64,000 bases of DNA from the NCBI GenBank assembly GCA_963978545.1, contig OZ021732.1, positions 62,472,714-62,536,713 of the forward strand. The letters are read 5' to 3'. Position numbers and translations under genes: made by a program. This DNA comes from Linyphia triangularis (taxonomy: Eukaryota; Arthropoda; Arachnida; Araneae; Linyphiidae). Of the stretch, positions 11,545 to 22,969 are shown in pieces (the first letter of the stretch is position 1; every line of letters begins with the position of its first letter). Under the pieces are notes generated by a model. It was given only the letters and a program-made list of their open reading frames with translations. It ran no database searches and had not been told where the DNA came from.

Positions 11545-12957
11545 ATGTCGTCTGATTTACATATTGAACTCGTTGAAAGTTTTTACGATGCAGCTAAATC
11601 ACAGCAGTTGTTGCATGAATTGTTAAACTACGAGTATGAGAATCTCCAATTGAACTTTAATGGAAAAAGTTACACGCCTCAAAGGAAAGTGCTCGGTTTT
11701 GGTGATACTGGCGTGAACTATGCTTTTTCTGGAACGTGCGTCTTTTCCAAGCCATGGACTTCTACACTGCTTGATATTAAGAAGGATGTTGAAAACAAGA
11801 CTGGACAAGAATACAACTATGCCCTTCTCAACTACTATGCAGATGGAAATGCCAAGATTGGAGCTCATAAAGACAGCGAAAAAGACTTGGATCCAGACTT
11901 CACTATTCCAACCCTAAGTCTCGGAGCTATCAGAACCATGCAGTTTGCCCGTCCTGATTTCCAGCCCAACAAAGTTCCGTTGCCAAGTGGATCTCTCCTT
12001 CTCATGAAGCCACCCACCAATCAGTTCTGGACCCATGAAATTTCAGCCGAACCTGCTGTGAAGGAGCCGAGAATCAGTATCACTTTTCGGAACATCGTAG
12101 CGAGACCCCAAGATATTGTAGAGTATCCCCACAAGTCCCTTTCTCGGAAGAGACCATCAGATGAAGTGATCGTCGAAGAAGAAACAATTCCCGATGACGA
12201 CTGGATGACTCGCCTTTATGCCTCTGTAAAGAAAACCAGTGGATGCCTCAAGGAATGGAACCTTGGATTTGGTTTCATAGTGTCCCTTCATCAATATGAC
12301 TCTCGTCTTTTCATCCACATGTCTCAACATAATAGTCAAGGAAGTACTCAGAAAATTATGATGAACATGGATACCTTTCAGGACTTTTATAACAAACTCT
12401 TACACGTGAACACGAAATACGCAGCTAGTAGCGTTGTGTGTAACAATCAACTCCTGATTCTATCACATAAGGGTGAGTTAGTTTTAAAACAACTCTTTTA
12501 TCTTAAACTTAAGGAAAGTTCCTTAAAAGTAAATGAAAATAATCTTGCTAAAATTAGAGATCTCATGCATGAAATATGTGAAACCATCAAGGAGTCTCTT
12601 ATAAATTTACTACGAGTTGAAATTCTTAACCATTGTGTTCAAAATGTAAATATACCTCCCAATATAGACTTATTTCATGAATATGTTTCTGCTTTTCGAT
12701 GTGAAATAGAAAGTAATGTTTTAAAATTGTTTCGCTGTGATGCTTGTGCTATTGGTGACCCCTCACAAGGAAATCATGTCTGTATAACTACTTCATTGCA
12801 AGATCAGTCTTGGTGTGTTGGAGACGATGCTATTCTTGTACTTAATGTTAAAAATGTGATTGAAACCTTACAATGTAAAAATGTCATACAATTCTTTAAT
12901 GAAGATTTCTTTAAATGTATATCATATGGTGCTTTGAAAGATTATTTGAAATTGTAA
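11545..12957 (+). CDS. AlkB-like 2OG-Fe(II) dioxygenase with novel C-terminal extension (left arm)
   Basis: 470 aa from the ATG at 11545 (gaaaatgtcg); the in-frame GTG six bases earlier is not a plausible eukaryotic start. Residues about 1-190 match the AlkB/ALKBH2-type fold that demethylates N-alkylated bases: NYYADGNAKIGAH-K-D gives the iron ligands H108 and D110, WTHEI gives H164, and RISITFR gives the 2-oxoglutarate arginines R176 and R182. A basic SRKRP patch near 200 could be a nuclear signal. Residues about 236-290 (beta-rich, GFGFIVSLHQYDSRLFIH, then MNMDTFQDFYNKL) resemble the single-stranded-DNA-binding PC4 fold. The C-terminal third is helical with a C-x2-C-x9-H-x-C motif (CDAC...HVC). 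An AATAAA polyadenylation signal overlaps the stop codon (12957-12962). Intronless and identical to the right-arm copy. Confidence 0.85.
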   Translation: MSSDLHIELVESFYDAAKSQQLLHELLNYEYENLQLNFNGKSYTPQRKVLGFGDTGVNYAFSGTCVFSKPWTSTLLDIKKDVENKTGQEYNYALLNYYADGNAKIGAHKDSEKDLDPDFTIPTLSLGAIRTMQFARPDFQPNKVPLPSGSLLLMKPPTNQFWTHEISAEPAVKEPRISITFRNIVARPQDIVEYPHKSLSRKRPSDEVIVEEETIPDDDWMTRLYASVKKTSGCLKEWNLGFGFIVSLHQYDSRLFIHMSQHNSQGSTQKIMMNMDTFQDFYNKLLHVNTKYAASSVVCNNQLLILSHKGELVLKQLFYLKLKESSLKVNENNLAKIRDLMHEICETIKESLINLLRVEILNHCVQNVNIPPNIDLFHEYVSAFRCEIESNVLKLFRCDACAIGDPSQGNHVCITTSLQDQSWCVGDDAILVLNVKNVIETLQCKNVIQFFNEDFFKCISYGALKDYLKL

Positions 12958-13129
12958 ATAAAAATTATTCAATGGAAATTTGTGTGTGATTTTCTTATGT
13001 GAAATAATAGAACAAAAAAAAAATGTTAAAGCAATATCACTTTATTGAATCATAAATTTTCCCACTTTTTAGGTGGTTTTACATTTCGTCTCAACTTTGT
13101 TTGAACAATTTTTCTGATTTTTGGATACT
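12958..13129 (+). terminator. 3' end of left AlkB-like transcript and opposing poly(A) signal
   Basis: AATAAA at 12957-12962 serves the plus-strand gene. About 80 bp further on, cactttattg is a CAATAAAG on the minus strand, so a convergent transcript from the tandem-array side could end here. That opposing transcript is inferred only from the signal. Confidence 0.5.
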
Positions 13130-14055
13130 CTAATACATAAATAAGAGAGAAAAAGTAACATACTTGAACATCTTACAACTAAGAATTCAAAAGTGAACGT
13201 GAAAATTTACTTTACGAATAAACATCATGTCTTTAAAATGTGTAAGAATATGACTAAATAAGAGAAAAAAGTAACATACTTAAACTTTGTACGACAAATA
13301 ACTTTAACATTAACGTAAAATTTTTTCTTCACATATAAAAATCACGACTTTAAAATGTGACGTGTAAGAAGAATTAGCATACTCTTATATCAACGATAAA
13401 TAAGATAAAAAAGAAGCTCTAAAAATTTATAAGGCAAATAATTTAAATAATACGCTAAAATTTACCACACATATAAAAATTATGTCTTTCAAATGTGTAA
13501 GAATAACGCTAAATTAGAGAAAAAGAAATACTAAAAATTTATAAGGTAAGGAATTGAAACAATATGCGAAAATTTATTTCACGCATAAAATTTTTATCTT
13601 TAAAATGTGTAAGAATAATGCTAAATTAGAGAAGAAAAAAAATAACATACTTAAACTTTCTTCGACAACAATTTAAACAATACGCGACATTTTCATACAC
13701 AATTATTTTCTTAGGTTAATGTTAAATAATGGGAAATTTAACAGAATAAAAATTTCAAAGATAAAGAATTTTAACCTTTACACGAAAATTTACCTCACAA
13801 AAATATCATATCCTTAAACTTTAACGTGACAATTTACTCTTCATATACAATTAAACTCTTAGGTTAATGTTAAATAAGAAAAAAAATAATATACTTAAAA
13901 TTTCTAAGATAAACATAACGTAAAAATTTCGTATCATGTGTTTAAAATGTAACATATAAGAGAAAAAAACTAACATACTTGAACTTTCTATAGCAAAGAA
14001 TTTAAGCATTAGCGTAAAAATTCACTTTACATATAAAATTCACATCTTTAAATGG
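13130..14055 (+). repeat. Left-arm AT-rich degenerate tandem array, about 115-130-bp units
   Basis: About seven to eight imperfect units. Each has a block like agagaaaaaagtaacatac, then aacttt...caaa, aaatttac, cacatataaaa and ctttaaaatgtgtaag before the next agag block. Recognisable unit starts are near 13143, 13258, 13400, 13515, 13620 and later. There is no coding potential. The mirror copy is at 21872-22797. Confidence 0.7.
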
Positions 14056-14080
14056 GAAGATAAGCAGGTGACGGTAATTA

Positions 14081-14345
14081 GCCAATCAGGGTAGCGGTAG
14101 GTGATACGCCATTCGCCGGCATTTTTAGATCGGAGGATGAGTCACGCTAAAACTTGTTGGAACAGGTCGGGAGATTTGTACAGCAAGAGCAACAGCATCG
14201 ACGCGCAAGCAGCGGGTGATGCTGTGATGTGTCAGCAGGTCTTTGAGATTATCGTTTTCCTACTTTGCCGTTTTCATAATGAAATGTTTGTGAAAACTTG
14301 GAATGAATGAAGTGGATTTCAAAGACATATTAGTAAGTGAAGGTA
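14081..14345 (+). promoter_or_regulatory. GC-richer leader-like island in left arm
   Basis: A compositional island in AT-rich DNA, opening with agccaatcaggg (CCAAT box, as in the AlkB promoter) and closing with aagtgaaggtag, the same block that ends the AlkB leader region and resembling a splice donor. A small ORF from ATG 14137 to 14310 (57 aa) is possible; the longer frame starting at 14101 uses GTG. No domain is recognisable. A first exon of a spliced or noncoding transcript fits better than a protein gene. Confidence 0.4.
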
Positions 14346-17300
14346 GAATTCGCATGGACTTTCTTCCAAAAAGTATGATTCACTTGGAGAATTTAAGATC
14401 ATTTCTACTTGAAAACTTTTCTATTATTTAAAACATTGAATATTGTTCAAACTCAGTGGGATTATATGCTACAATACGGGTAAAACTTAACAAAATTGTT
14501 ACATAGAAGAAAAATAGTAAGAGATTTAAAATAAATATTAGTTATAAATACTCCAAAGAAAAAATTTCACCTCTACTTTTCAATCGGAAAATCAATACAA
14601 GTTGGAAATTTATGTTACTTCAAGAAAGACTTAGACAATTTACTTTGTAATAATATACGTTAAGGTGTCATATTAACTCGTGCAATAAATGCTGACTAAG
14701 GATTATTTTACTTATCAATCTAAGAAAGGTGAATTGGGGGAAAATATTAAATAAATTGTAGATATTAAATACATTGTAGATATGCATTCAAGTTTTGAAA
14801 ATCGCCTGCAAGACTTTTAAAACATCTTAAGATAATTTGAAAGAAACTTGCGAATTATATGTAAACTACATAACTTTTTATACTCTGAAAGGAAATCACA
14901 AGTAACTTAGTTAACTTTTTTCATGGTAACACTCATATTCAATGACATGTTTTTAAAATTTAACCTTCTTTACATGATATTAGTTATAAATTTGTTCAAT
15001 CTCAGATGCGATATACTATTATTTCTAACATATATGTTACGAATTGTGTAAAGTTTTTAAAAGAGTATATGCAAATCACCAATCAGAAACATAAAAATCT
15101 AACATCATTCAAACAAACTAAAATAATAAGATATTTTCCTTAGTGGAAATATTTAACTACTCATGTGATGGAATATACTAGAAAATTTAAATACTGAAAA
15201 AAGTTTGCTAGGCAAACTTAAAGAATATTTTTTTTTTCTTGTGAAAAACTAGCATAAATTTGAAAAATGTAGAGTTTGTTACTACGTAAAATTGAACATC
15301 ATCTGGACAAACTAAATTATACGTGAATTTTTTTATTTTTTTTTATTATTATTTGAGAGGTGCTGACAATATATCATTAATATAGAGATTTTTAACTTCC
15401 ATCCATAATTTCTAAATAACTTATACATAAATTTCAGAAAAACTGAAACGGAATGTGTTTTACAAGAGGCTTATTTTGTAAGATGAATATTCAATATTAA
15501 TATAACTGAGCAAAGTTCATTCCGGAAAAAACTTGTAAAAGATACTTATATTTTGAAATATCCTTTTAAATTTATGAATGCTCGCTTTCGAAAGACACAA
15601 ATAAAACTGATATTACTCATGATAATTAACACATACATAACATTAGTCAAACAAAGTGAAATTTTTATTGCTTGTGACCGATAACTTTTCAGTGAAGCAG
15701 AACTTACATAGGAAATTTGTGCAAACTTTTTCAACTTTTAAACCAAGTATCATGTAAAATTATAAATTACGATAGGAAATAGCATACTTCAGAATCGGAA
15801 CAAGTCTTGTAGTTAAGCTAAATGTATTTCTCAAGGAATTGAAAGCATACCAGAGAAGTCCTTATCATTTCGCATCTTTTCTCATGTTGCAAGAAGACAT
15901 ACTTTGTAAAAGATCGTCTTAGCACTTAACAAAAATCAGTAAAAATAAATATATTTTCTATGGCAAAGATAAAACTTCACAACTTAATTACTTAAATTTA
16001 GCTAAGTTGCATATGGTTTATTCACATAACTCGCATATGCTTCGAATGTTGAAATATATTTGTCAGTTGAAATCAAACTCATCGAAAATAAATGCTATCT
16101 ACATTTTCAAGTCGGAAATTACTATTAAATAAACTTTGCATGTAAGACATTATCATGTTAAAAAGAAAAATCTACAAAAATGTAAATGATAATTTTACTG
16201 TTGGTACATAAATGATGAATAATTTATGATTTTATTCTAGGCAAACGTTTTATTGTCTAACAGAGAACTTAAACTTTAGCAGAAAAACGAAAAAATACAA
16301 TTTTTATATCCTATCATGCTTGTCGAAAATTGAATTTATTAGCTGTTGTAATAGATTTTTATTGTCCAAATTTCTATAGTTCTTCCCAGTGCAATAATAT
16401 TAAGTTCATGTGTAATGAGTAGGTTTTTTTTTTTTTTTTTTTGTTGAATCTTATAAATTTAATGAAATTATTATGACCTAAGAGATTGAGTGAACTGAAT
16501 AAATCAATGACGTAAATTTAAACAGTGACTTGAACTGATACATACTATAACTGTAAAGAAGTATGACAAAGTGATAGATGAAGTGAAAATAGAAGTTGAG
16601 TGAAATGTGTTGAAAAAAGTTGAAGACGACAAGAAATTCATAAATGAGAATTATCATTGACTTATATTAACTTCGTTTTTCTTGCTTATGACAAGAAAAT
16701 ACACTCTTGTTTATTAAGAACCAACTTGATATCTTATCATAGAATGACAATGATGAAATATCTATACATTAAAAAAAAAAATACCAAACTTAGACATAGC
16801 AAATTTCTTGAAATTCATGTATAATGTGAGAAGTTTTACTGGAAATATAGAAGATACAACATTGAAAGATGTGAATGTTTCGAAGTACTTTATCAGAAAT
16901 AAAAAAAATAAAAAAATGCGCTGAGGTCCGCTATAAAATTTTTTAGGAGAAAGTTTAAACAAAATCAAACATGCTTTTAAGTGGGAACACATATATTAAA
17001 ACTATAGCACATTTAACAATTTATATTATGTCATCTCAGTTGGTATCAAACTGAATAATATGAAAAACAACCACAAACTGAATAAACATGAAAATTATCA
17101 ATATATGTGGAAAAGTTTCATTTTTTCACATATAAAAAAAAAATAACACATTGACATACGTTAAGATCACGAAACATGCGTAATCATATACCGATAAGAG
17201 CAACCAATGTTGCGGGGAGATATTCACGTGATGGACAATATCCCATGAATAAATTGAGTGATTTAATTTCTAATGCTAATTCCAATAGTATTCCACGTAA

Positions 17301-17912
17301 CTTCAACTTTATATGTTACACTATAGATATATTTATTTTTCAAATATATTGACTTTCGAAAAATCATCCTTCAATATAAGAATGATCATAGTAAGAATAA
17401 AGGAAAAGATACTAAGCATTGATTTAAAGTGTATTTATTTCAACTTAGCAACAAATCATATGCGTGAAACGAAAATTGCTTCGAACCAAAGTATAACTAT
17501 CCAATTTCATTGATTCCTACAAGAAAATTTTTCTCATCTAGTAATTGAATTTTTTTTTTCTCGTACACATTATAAGTGTTGACCAATCAGATGTAGAATA
17601 GCTGAAGATATCCGACCTCTTTCTAAATATTAATAAGTCACTGTTGAAAAACTTATAAAAATTTCAATTTACACTTAAAGTTTTTTTTTTTTTTTTTTTT
17701 TAGATATATATATATATATATATTTCAAAGAATTTTTTTTTTCAAATCAATATGTATATTTAAATACTGAAACTTATTCACTTCAATAAATGTATGTTTA
17801 AGTTATAAAACTTGTCGTATGTATTGAAAAATTGTAACTTTTCGTCTTCGTATAAATCGATAACTTATACACTAGTTCTTCATCAATTAATCTTCTAAGT
17901 AAATCTTTCAAA
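14346..17912. other. Left-arm 3.6-kb AT-rich region without ORFs
   Basis: Longest frames are 60-76 aa, low-complexity and without motifs. Poly-T (17681-17701) and AT-dinucleotide tracts lie near the loop. A recurrent actttgtaaaaga-like phrase suggests very degenerate long-period repeats. Despite being noncoding it is almost perfectly mirrored in the right arm. Confidence 0.6.
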
Positions 17913-18013
17913 GGTAAAAACATACCTATAGCTTTGCATTTGTAACAAGTTAAATTGTACATGTTTCTCGTGAAATTAAAATTTTATATGTTTTTCATGA
18001 AAATATATAAAAT
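17913..18013. other. 101-bp loop at the palindrome centre
   Basis: The only unpaired part of the element. The left arm ends ...aaatctttcaaa at 17912 and the right arm starts tttgaaagattt at 18014. The loop holds its own short imperfect inverted repeat (aaattttatatg / atataaaattt). It marks the fold-back junction where head-to-head duplication took place. Confidence 0.85.
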
Positions 18014-21000
18014 TTTGAAAGATTTACTTAGAAGATTAATTGATGAAGAACTAGTGTATAAGTTATCGATTTATACGAAGACGAAAAGTTACAATTTTTC
18101 AATACATACGACAAGTTTTATAACTTAAACATACATTTATTGAAGTGAATAAGTTTCAGTATTTAAATATACATATTGATTTGAAAAAAAAAATTCTTTG
18201 AAATATATATATATATATATATCTAAAAAAAAAAAAAAAAAAAAAACTTTAAGTGTAAATTGAAATTTTTATAAGTTTTTCAACAGTGACTTATTAATAT
18301 TTAGAAAGAGGTCGGATATCTTCAGCTATTCTACATCTGATTGGTCAACACTTATAATGTGTACGAGAAAAAAAAAATTCAATTACTAGATGAGAAAAAT
18401 TTTCTTGTAGGAATCAATGAAATTGGATAGTTATACTTTGGTTCGAAGCAATTTTCGTTTCACGCATATGATTTGTTGCTAAGTTGAAATAAATACACTT
18501 TAAATCAATGCTTAGTATCTTTTCCTTTATTCTTACTATGATCATTCTTATATTGAAGGATGATTTTTCGAAAGTCAATATATTTGAAAAATAAATATAT
18601 CTATAGTGTAACATATAAAGTTGAAGTTACGTGGAATACTATTGGAATTAGCATTAGAAATTAAATCACTCAATTTATTCATGGGATATTGTCCATCACG
18701 TGAATATCTCCCCGCAACATTGGTTGCTCTTATCGGTATATGATTACGCATGTTTCGTGATCTTAACGTATGTCAATGTGTTATTTTTTTTTTATATGTG
18801 AAAAAATGAAACTTTTCCACATATATTGATAATTTTCATGTTTATTCAGTTTGTGGTTGTTTTTCATATTATTCAGTTTGATACCAACTGAGATGACATA
18901 ATATAAATTGTTAAATGTGCTATAGTTTTAATATATGTGTTCCCACTTAAAAGCATGTTTGATTTTGTTTAAACTTTCTCCTAAAAAATTTTATAGCGGA
19001 CCTCAGCGCATTTTTTTATTTTTTTTATTTCTGATAAAGTACTTCGAAACATTCACATCTTTCAATGTTGTATCTTCTATATTTCCAGTAAAACTTCTCA
19101 CATTATACATGAATTTCAAGAAATTTGCTATGTCTAAGTTTGGTATTTTTTTTTTTAATGTATAGATATTTCATCATTGTCATTCTATGATAAGATATCA
19201 AGTTGGTTCTTAATAAACAAGAGTGTATTTTCTTGTCATAAGCAAGAAAAACGAAGTTAATATAAGTCAATGATAATTCTCATTTATGAATTTCTTGTCG
19301 TCTTCAACTTTTTTCAACACATTTCACTCAACTTCTATTTTCACTTCATCTATCACTTTGTCATACTTCTTTACAGTTATAGTATGTATCAGTTCAAGTC
19401 ACTGTTTAAATTTACGTCATTGATTTATTCAGTTCACTCAATCTCTTAGGTCATAATAATTTCATTAAATTTATAAGATTCAACAAAAAAAAAAAAAAAA
19501 AAACCTACTCATTACACATGAACTTAATATTATTGCACTGGGAAGAACTATAGAAATTTGGACAATAAAAATCTATTACAACAGCTAATAAATTCAATTT
19601 TCGACAAGCATGATAGGATATAAAAATTGTATTTTTTCGTTTTTCTGCTAAAGTTTAAGTTCTCTGTTAGACAATAAAACGTTTGCCTAGAATAAAATCA
19701 TAAATTATTCATCATTTATGTACCAACAGTAAAATTATCATTTACATTTTTGTAGATTTTTCTTTTTAACATGATAATGTCTTACATGCAAAGTTTATTT
19801 AATAGTAATTTCCGACTTGAAAATGTAGATAGCATTTATTTTCGATGAGTTTGATTTCAACTGACAAATATATTTCAACATTCGAAGCATATGCGAGTTA
19901 TGTGAATAAACCATATGCAACTTAGCTAAATTTAAGTAATTAAGTTGTGAAGTTTTATCTTTGCCATAGAAAATATATTTATTTTTACTGATTTTTGTTA
20001 AGTGCTAAGACGATCTTTTACAAAGTATGTCTTCTTGCAACATGAGAAAAGATGCGAAATGATAAGGACTTCTCTGGTATGCTTTCAATTCCTTGAGAAA
20101 TACATTTAGCTTAACTACAAGACTTGTTCCGATTCTGAAGTATGCTATTTCCTATCGTAATTTATAATTTTACATGATACTTGGTTTAAAAGTTGAAAAA
20201 GTTTGCACAAATTTCCTATGTAAGTTCTGCTTCACTGAAAAGTTATCGGTCACAAGCAATAAAAATTTCACTTTGTTTGACTAATGTTATGTATGTGTTA
20301 ATTATCATGAGTAATATCAGTTTTATTTGTGTCTTTCGAAAGCGAGCATTCATAAATTTAAAAGGATATTTCAAAATATAAGTATCTTTTACAAGTTTTT
20401 TCCGGAATGAACTTTGCTCAGTTATATTAATATTGAATATTCATCTTACAAAATAAGCCTCTTGTAAAACACATTCCGTTTCAGTTTTTCTGAAATTTAT
20501 GTATAAGTTATTTAGAAATTATGGATGGAAGTTAAAAATCTCTATATTAATGATATATTGTCAGCACCTCTCAAATAATAATAAAAAAAAATAAAAAAAT
20601 TCACGTATAATTTAGTTTGTCCAGATGATGTTCAATTTTACGTAGTAACAAACTCTACATTTTTCAAATTTATGCTAGTTTTTCACAAGAAAAAAAAAAT
20701 ATTCTTTAAGTTTGCCTAGCAAACTTTTTTCAGTATTTAAATTTTCTAGTATATTCCATCACATGAGTAGTTAAATATTTCCACTAAGGAAAATATCTTA
20801 TTATTTTAGTTTGTTTGAATGATGTTAGATTTTTATGTTTCTGATTGGTGATTTGCATATACTCTTTTAAAAACTTTACACAATTCGTAACATATATGTT
20901 AGAAATAATAGTATATCGCATCTGAGATTGAACAAATTTATAACTAATATCATGTAAAGAAGGTTAAATTTTAAAAACATGTCATTGAATATGAGTGTTA

Positions 21001-21581
21001 CCATGAAAAAAGTTAACTAAGTTACTTGTGATTTCCTTTCAGAGTATAAAAAGTTATGTAGTTTACATATAATTCGCAAGTTTCTTTCAAATTATCTTAA
21101 GATGTTTTAAAAGTCTTGCAGGCGATTTTCAAAACTTGAATGCATATCTACAATGTATTTAATATCTACAATTTATTTAATATTTTCCCCCAATTCACCT
21201 TTCTTAGATTGATAAGTAAAATAATCCTTAGTCAGCATTTATTGCACGAGTTAATATGACACCTTAACGTATATTATTACAAAGTAAATTGTCTAAGTCT
21301 TTCTTGAAGTAACATAAATTTCCAACTTGTATTGATTTTCCGATTGAAAAGTAGAGGTGAAATTTTTTCTTTGGAGTATTTATAACTAATATTTATTTTA
21401 AATCTCTTACTATTTTTCTTCTATGTAACAATTTTGTTAAGTTTTACCCGTATTGTAGCATATAATCCCACTGAGTTTGAACAATATTCAATGTTTTAAA
21501 TAATAGAAAAGTTTTCAAGTAGAAATGATCTTAAATTCTCCAAGTGAATCATACTTTTTGGAAGAAAGTCCATGCGAATTC
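18014..21581. other. Right-arm AT-rich region without ORFs
   Basis: Mirror of 14346-17912. Paired coordinates sum to 35927 outside the poly-A tract, and to 35926 inside it because the right tract has one extra base. Confidence 0.6.
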
Positions 21582-21846
21582 TACCTTCACTTACTAATAT
21601 GTCTTTGAAATCCACTTCATTCATTCCAAGTTTTCACAAACATTTCATTATGAAAACGGCAAAGTAGGAAAACGATAATCTCAAAGACCTGCTGACACAT
21701 CACAGCATCACCCGCTGCTTGCGCGTCGATGCTGTTGCTCTTGCTGTACAAATCTCCCGACCTGTTCCAACAAGTTTTAGCGTGACTCATCCTCCGATCT
21801 AAAAATGCCGGCGAATGGCGTATCACCTACCGCTACCCTGATTGGC
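21582..21846 (-). promoter_or_regulatory. GC-richer leader-like island in right arm
   Basis: Mirror copy of 14081-14345, with the same CCAAT box (now ccctgattggct) and the same leader block. Confidence 0.4.
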
Positions 21847-21871
21847 TAATTACCGTCACCTGCTTATCTTC

Positions 21872-22797
21872 CCATTTAAAGATGTGAATTTTATATGTAA
21901 AGTGAATTTTTACGCTAATGCTTAAATTCTTTGCTATAGAAAGTTCAAGTATGTTAGTTTTTTTCTCTTATATGTTACATTTTAAACACATGATACGAAA
22001 TTTTTACGTTATGTTTATCTTAGAAATTTTAAGTATATTATTTTTTTTCTTATTTAACATTAACCTAAGAGTTTAATTGTATATGAAGAGTAAATTGTCA
22101 CGTTAAAGTTTAAGGATATGATATTTTTGTGAGGTAAATTTTCGTGTAAAGGTTAAAATTCTTTATCTTTGAAATTTTTATTCTGTTAAATTTCCCATTA
22201 TTTAACATTAACCTAAGAAAATAATTGTGTATGAAAATGTCGCGTATTGTTTAAATTGTTGTCGAAGAAAGTTTAAGTATGTTATTTTTTTTCTTCTCTA
22301 ATTTAGCATTATTCTTACACATTTTAAAGATAAAAATTTTATGCGTGAAATAAATTTTCGCATATTGTTTCAATTCCTTACCTTATAAATTTTTAGTATT
22401 TCTTTTTCTCTAATTTAGCGTTATTCTTACACATTTGAAAGACATAATTTTTATATGTGTGGTAAATTTTAGCGTATTATTTAAATTATTTGCCTTATAA
22501 ATTTTTAGAGCTTCTTTTTTATCTTATTTATCGTTGATATAAGAGTATGCTAATTCTTCTTACACGTCACATTTTAAAGTCGTGATTTTTATATGTGAAG
22601 AAAAAATTTTACGTTAATGTTAAAGTTATTTGTCGTACAAAGTTTAAGTATGTTACTTTTTTCTCTTATTTAGTCATATTCTTACACATTTTAAAGACAT
22701 GATGTTTATTCGTAAAGTAAATTTTCACGTTCACTTTTGAATTCTTAGTTGTAAGATGTTCAAGTATGTTACTTTTTCTCTCTTATTTATGTATTAG
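21872..22797 (-). repeat. Right-arm AT-rich degenerate tandem array
   Basis: Mirror copy of the 13130-14055 array. Confidence 0.7.
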
Positions 22798-22969
22798 AGT
22801 ATCCAAAAATCAGAAAAATTGTTCAAACAAAGTTGAGACGAAATGTAAAACCACCTAAAAAGTGGGAAAATTTATGATTCAATAAAGTGATATTGCTTTA
22901 ACATTTTTTTTTTGTTCTATTATTTCACATAAGAAAATCACACACAAATTTCCATTGAATAATTTTTAT

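Noticed and set aside
13130..14055. CRISPR-like array
   Set aside because: Units are degenerate along their whole length, without constant repeats separated by unique spacers, and the context is eukaryotic.
14101..14310. 69-aa ORF (and its mirror at 21617-21826) as a protein gene
   Set aside because: It starts with GTG, has no domain, and its codons follow the island's composition; a leader or first exon is likelier.
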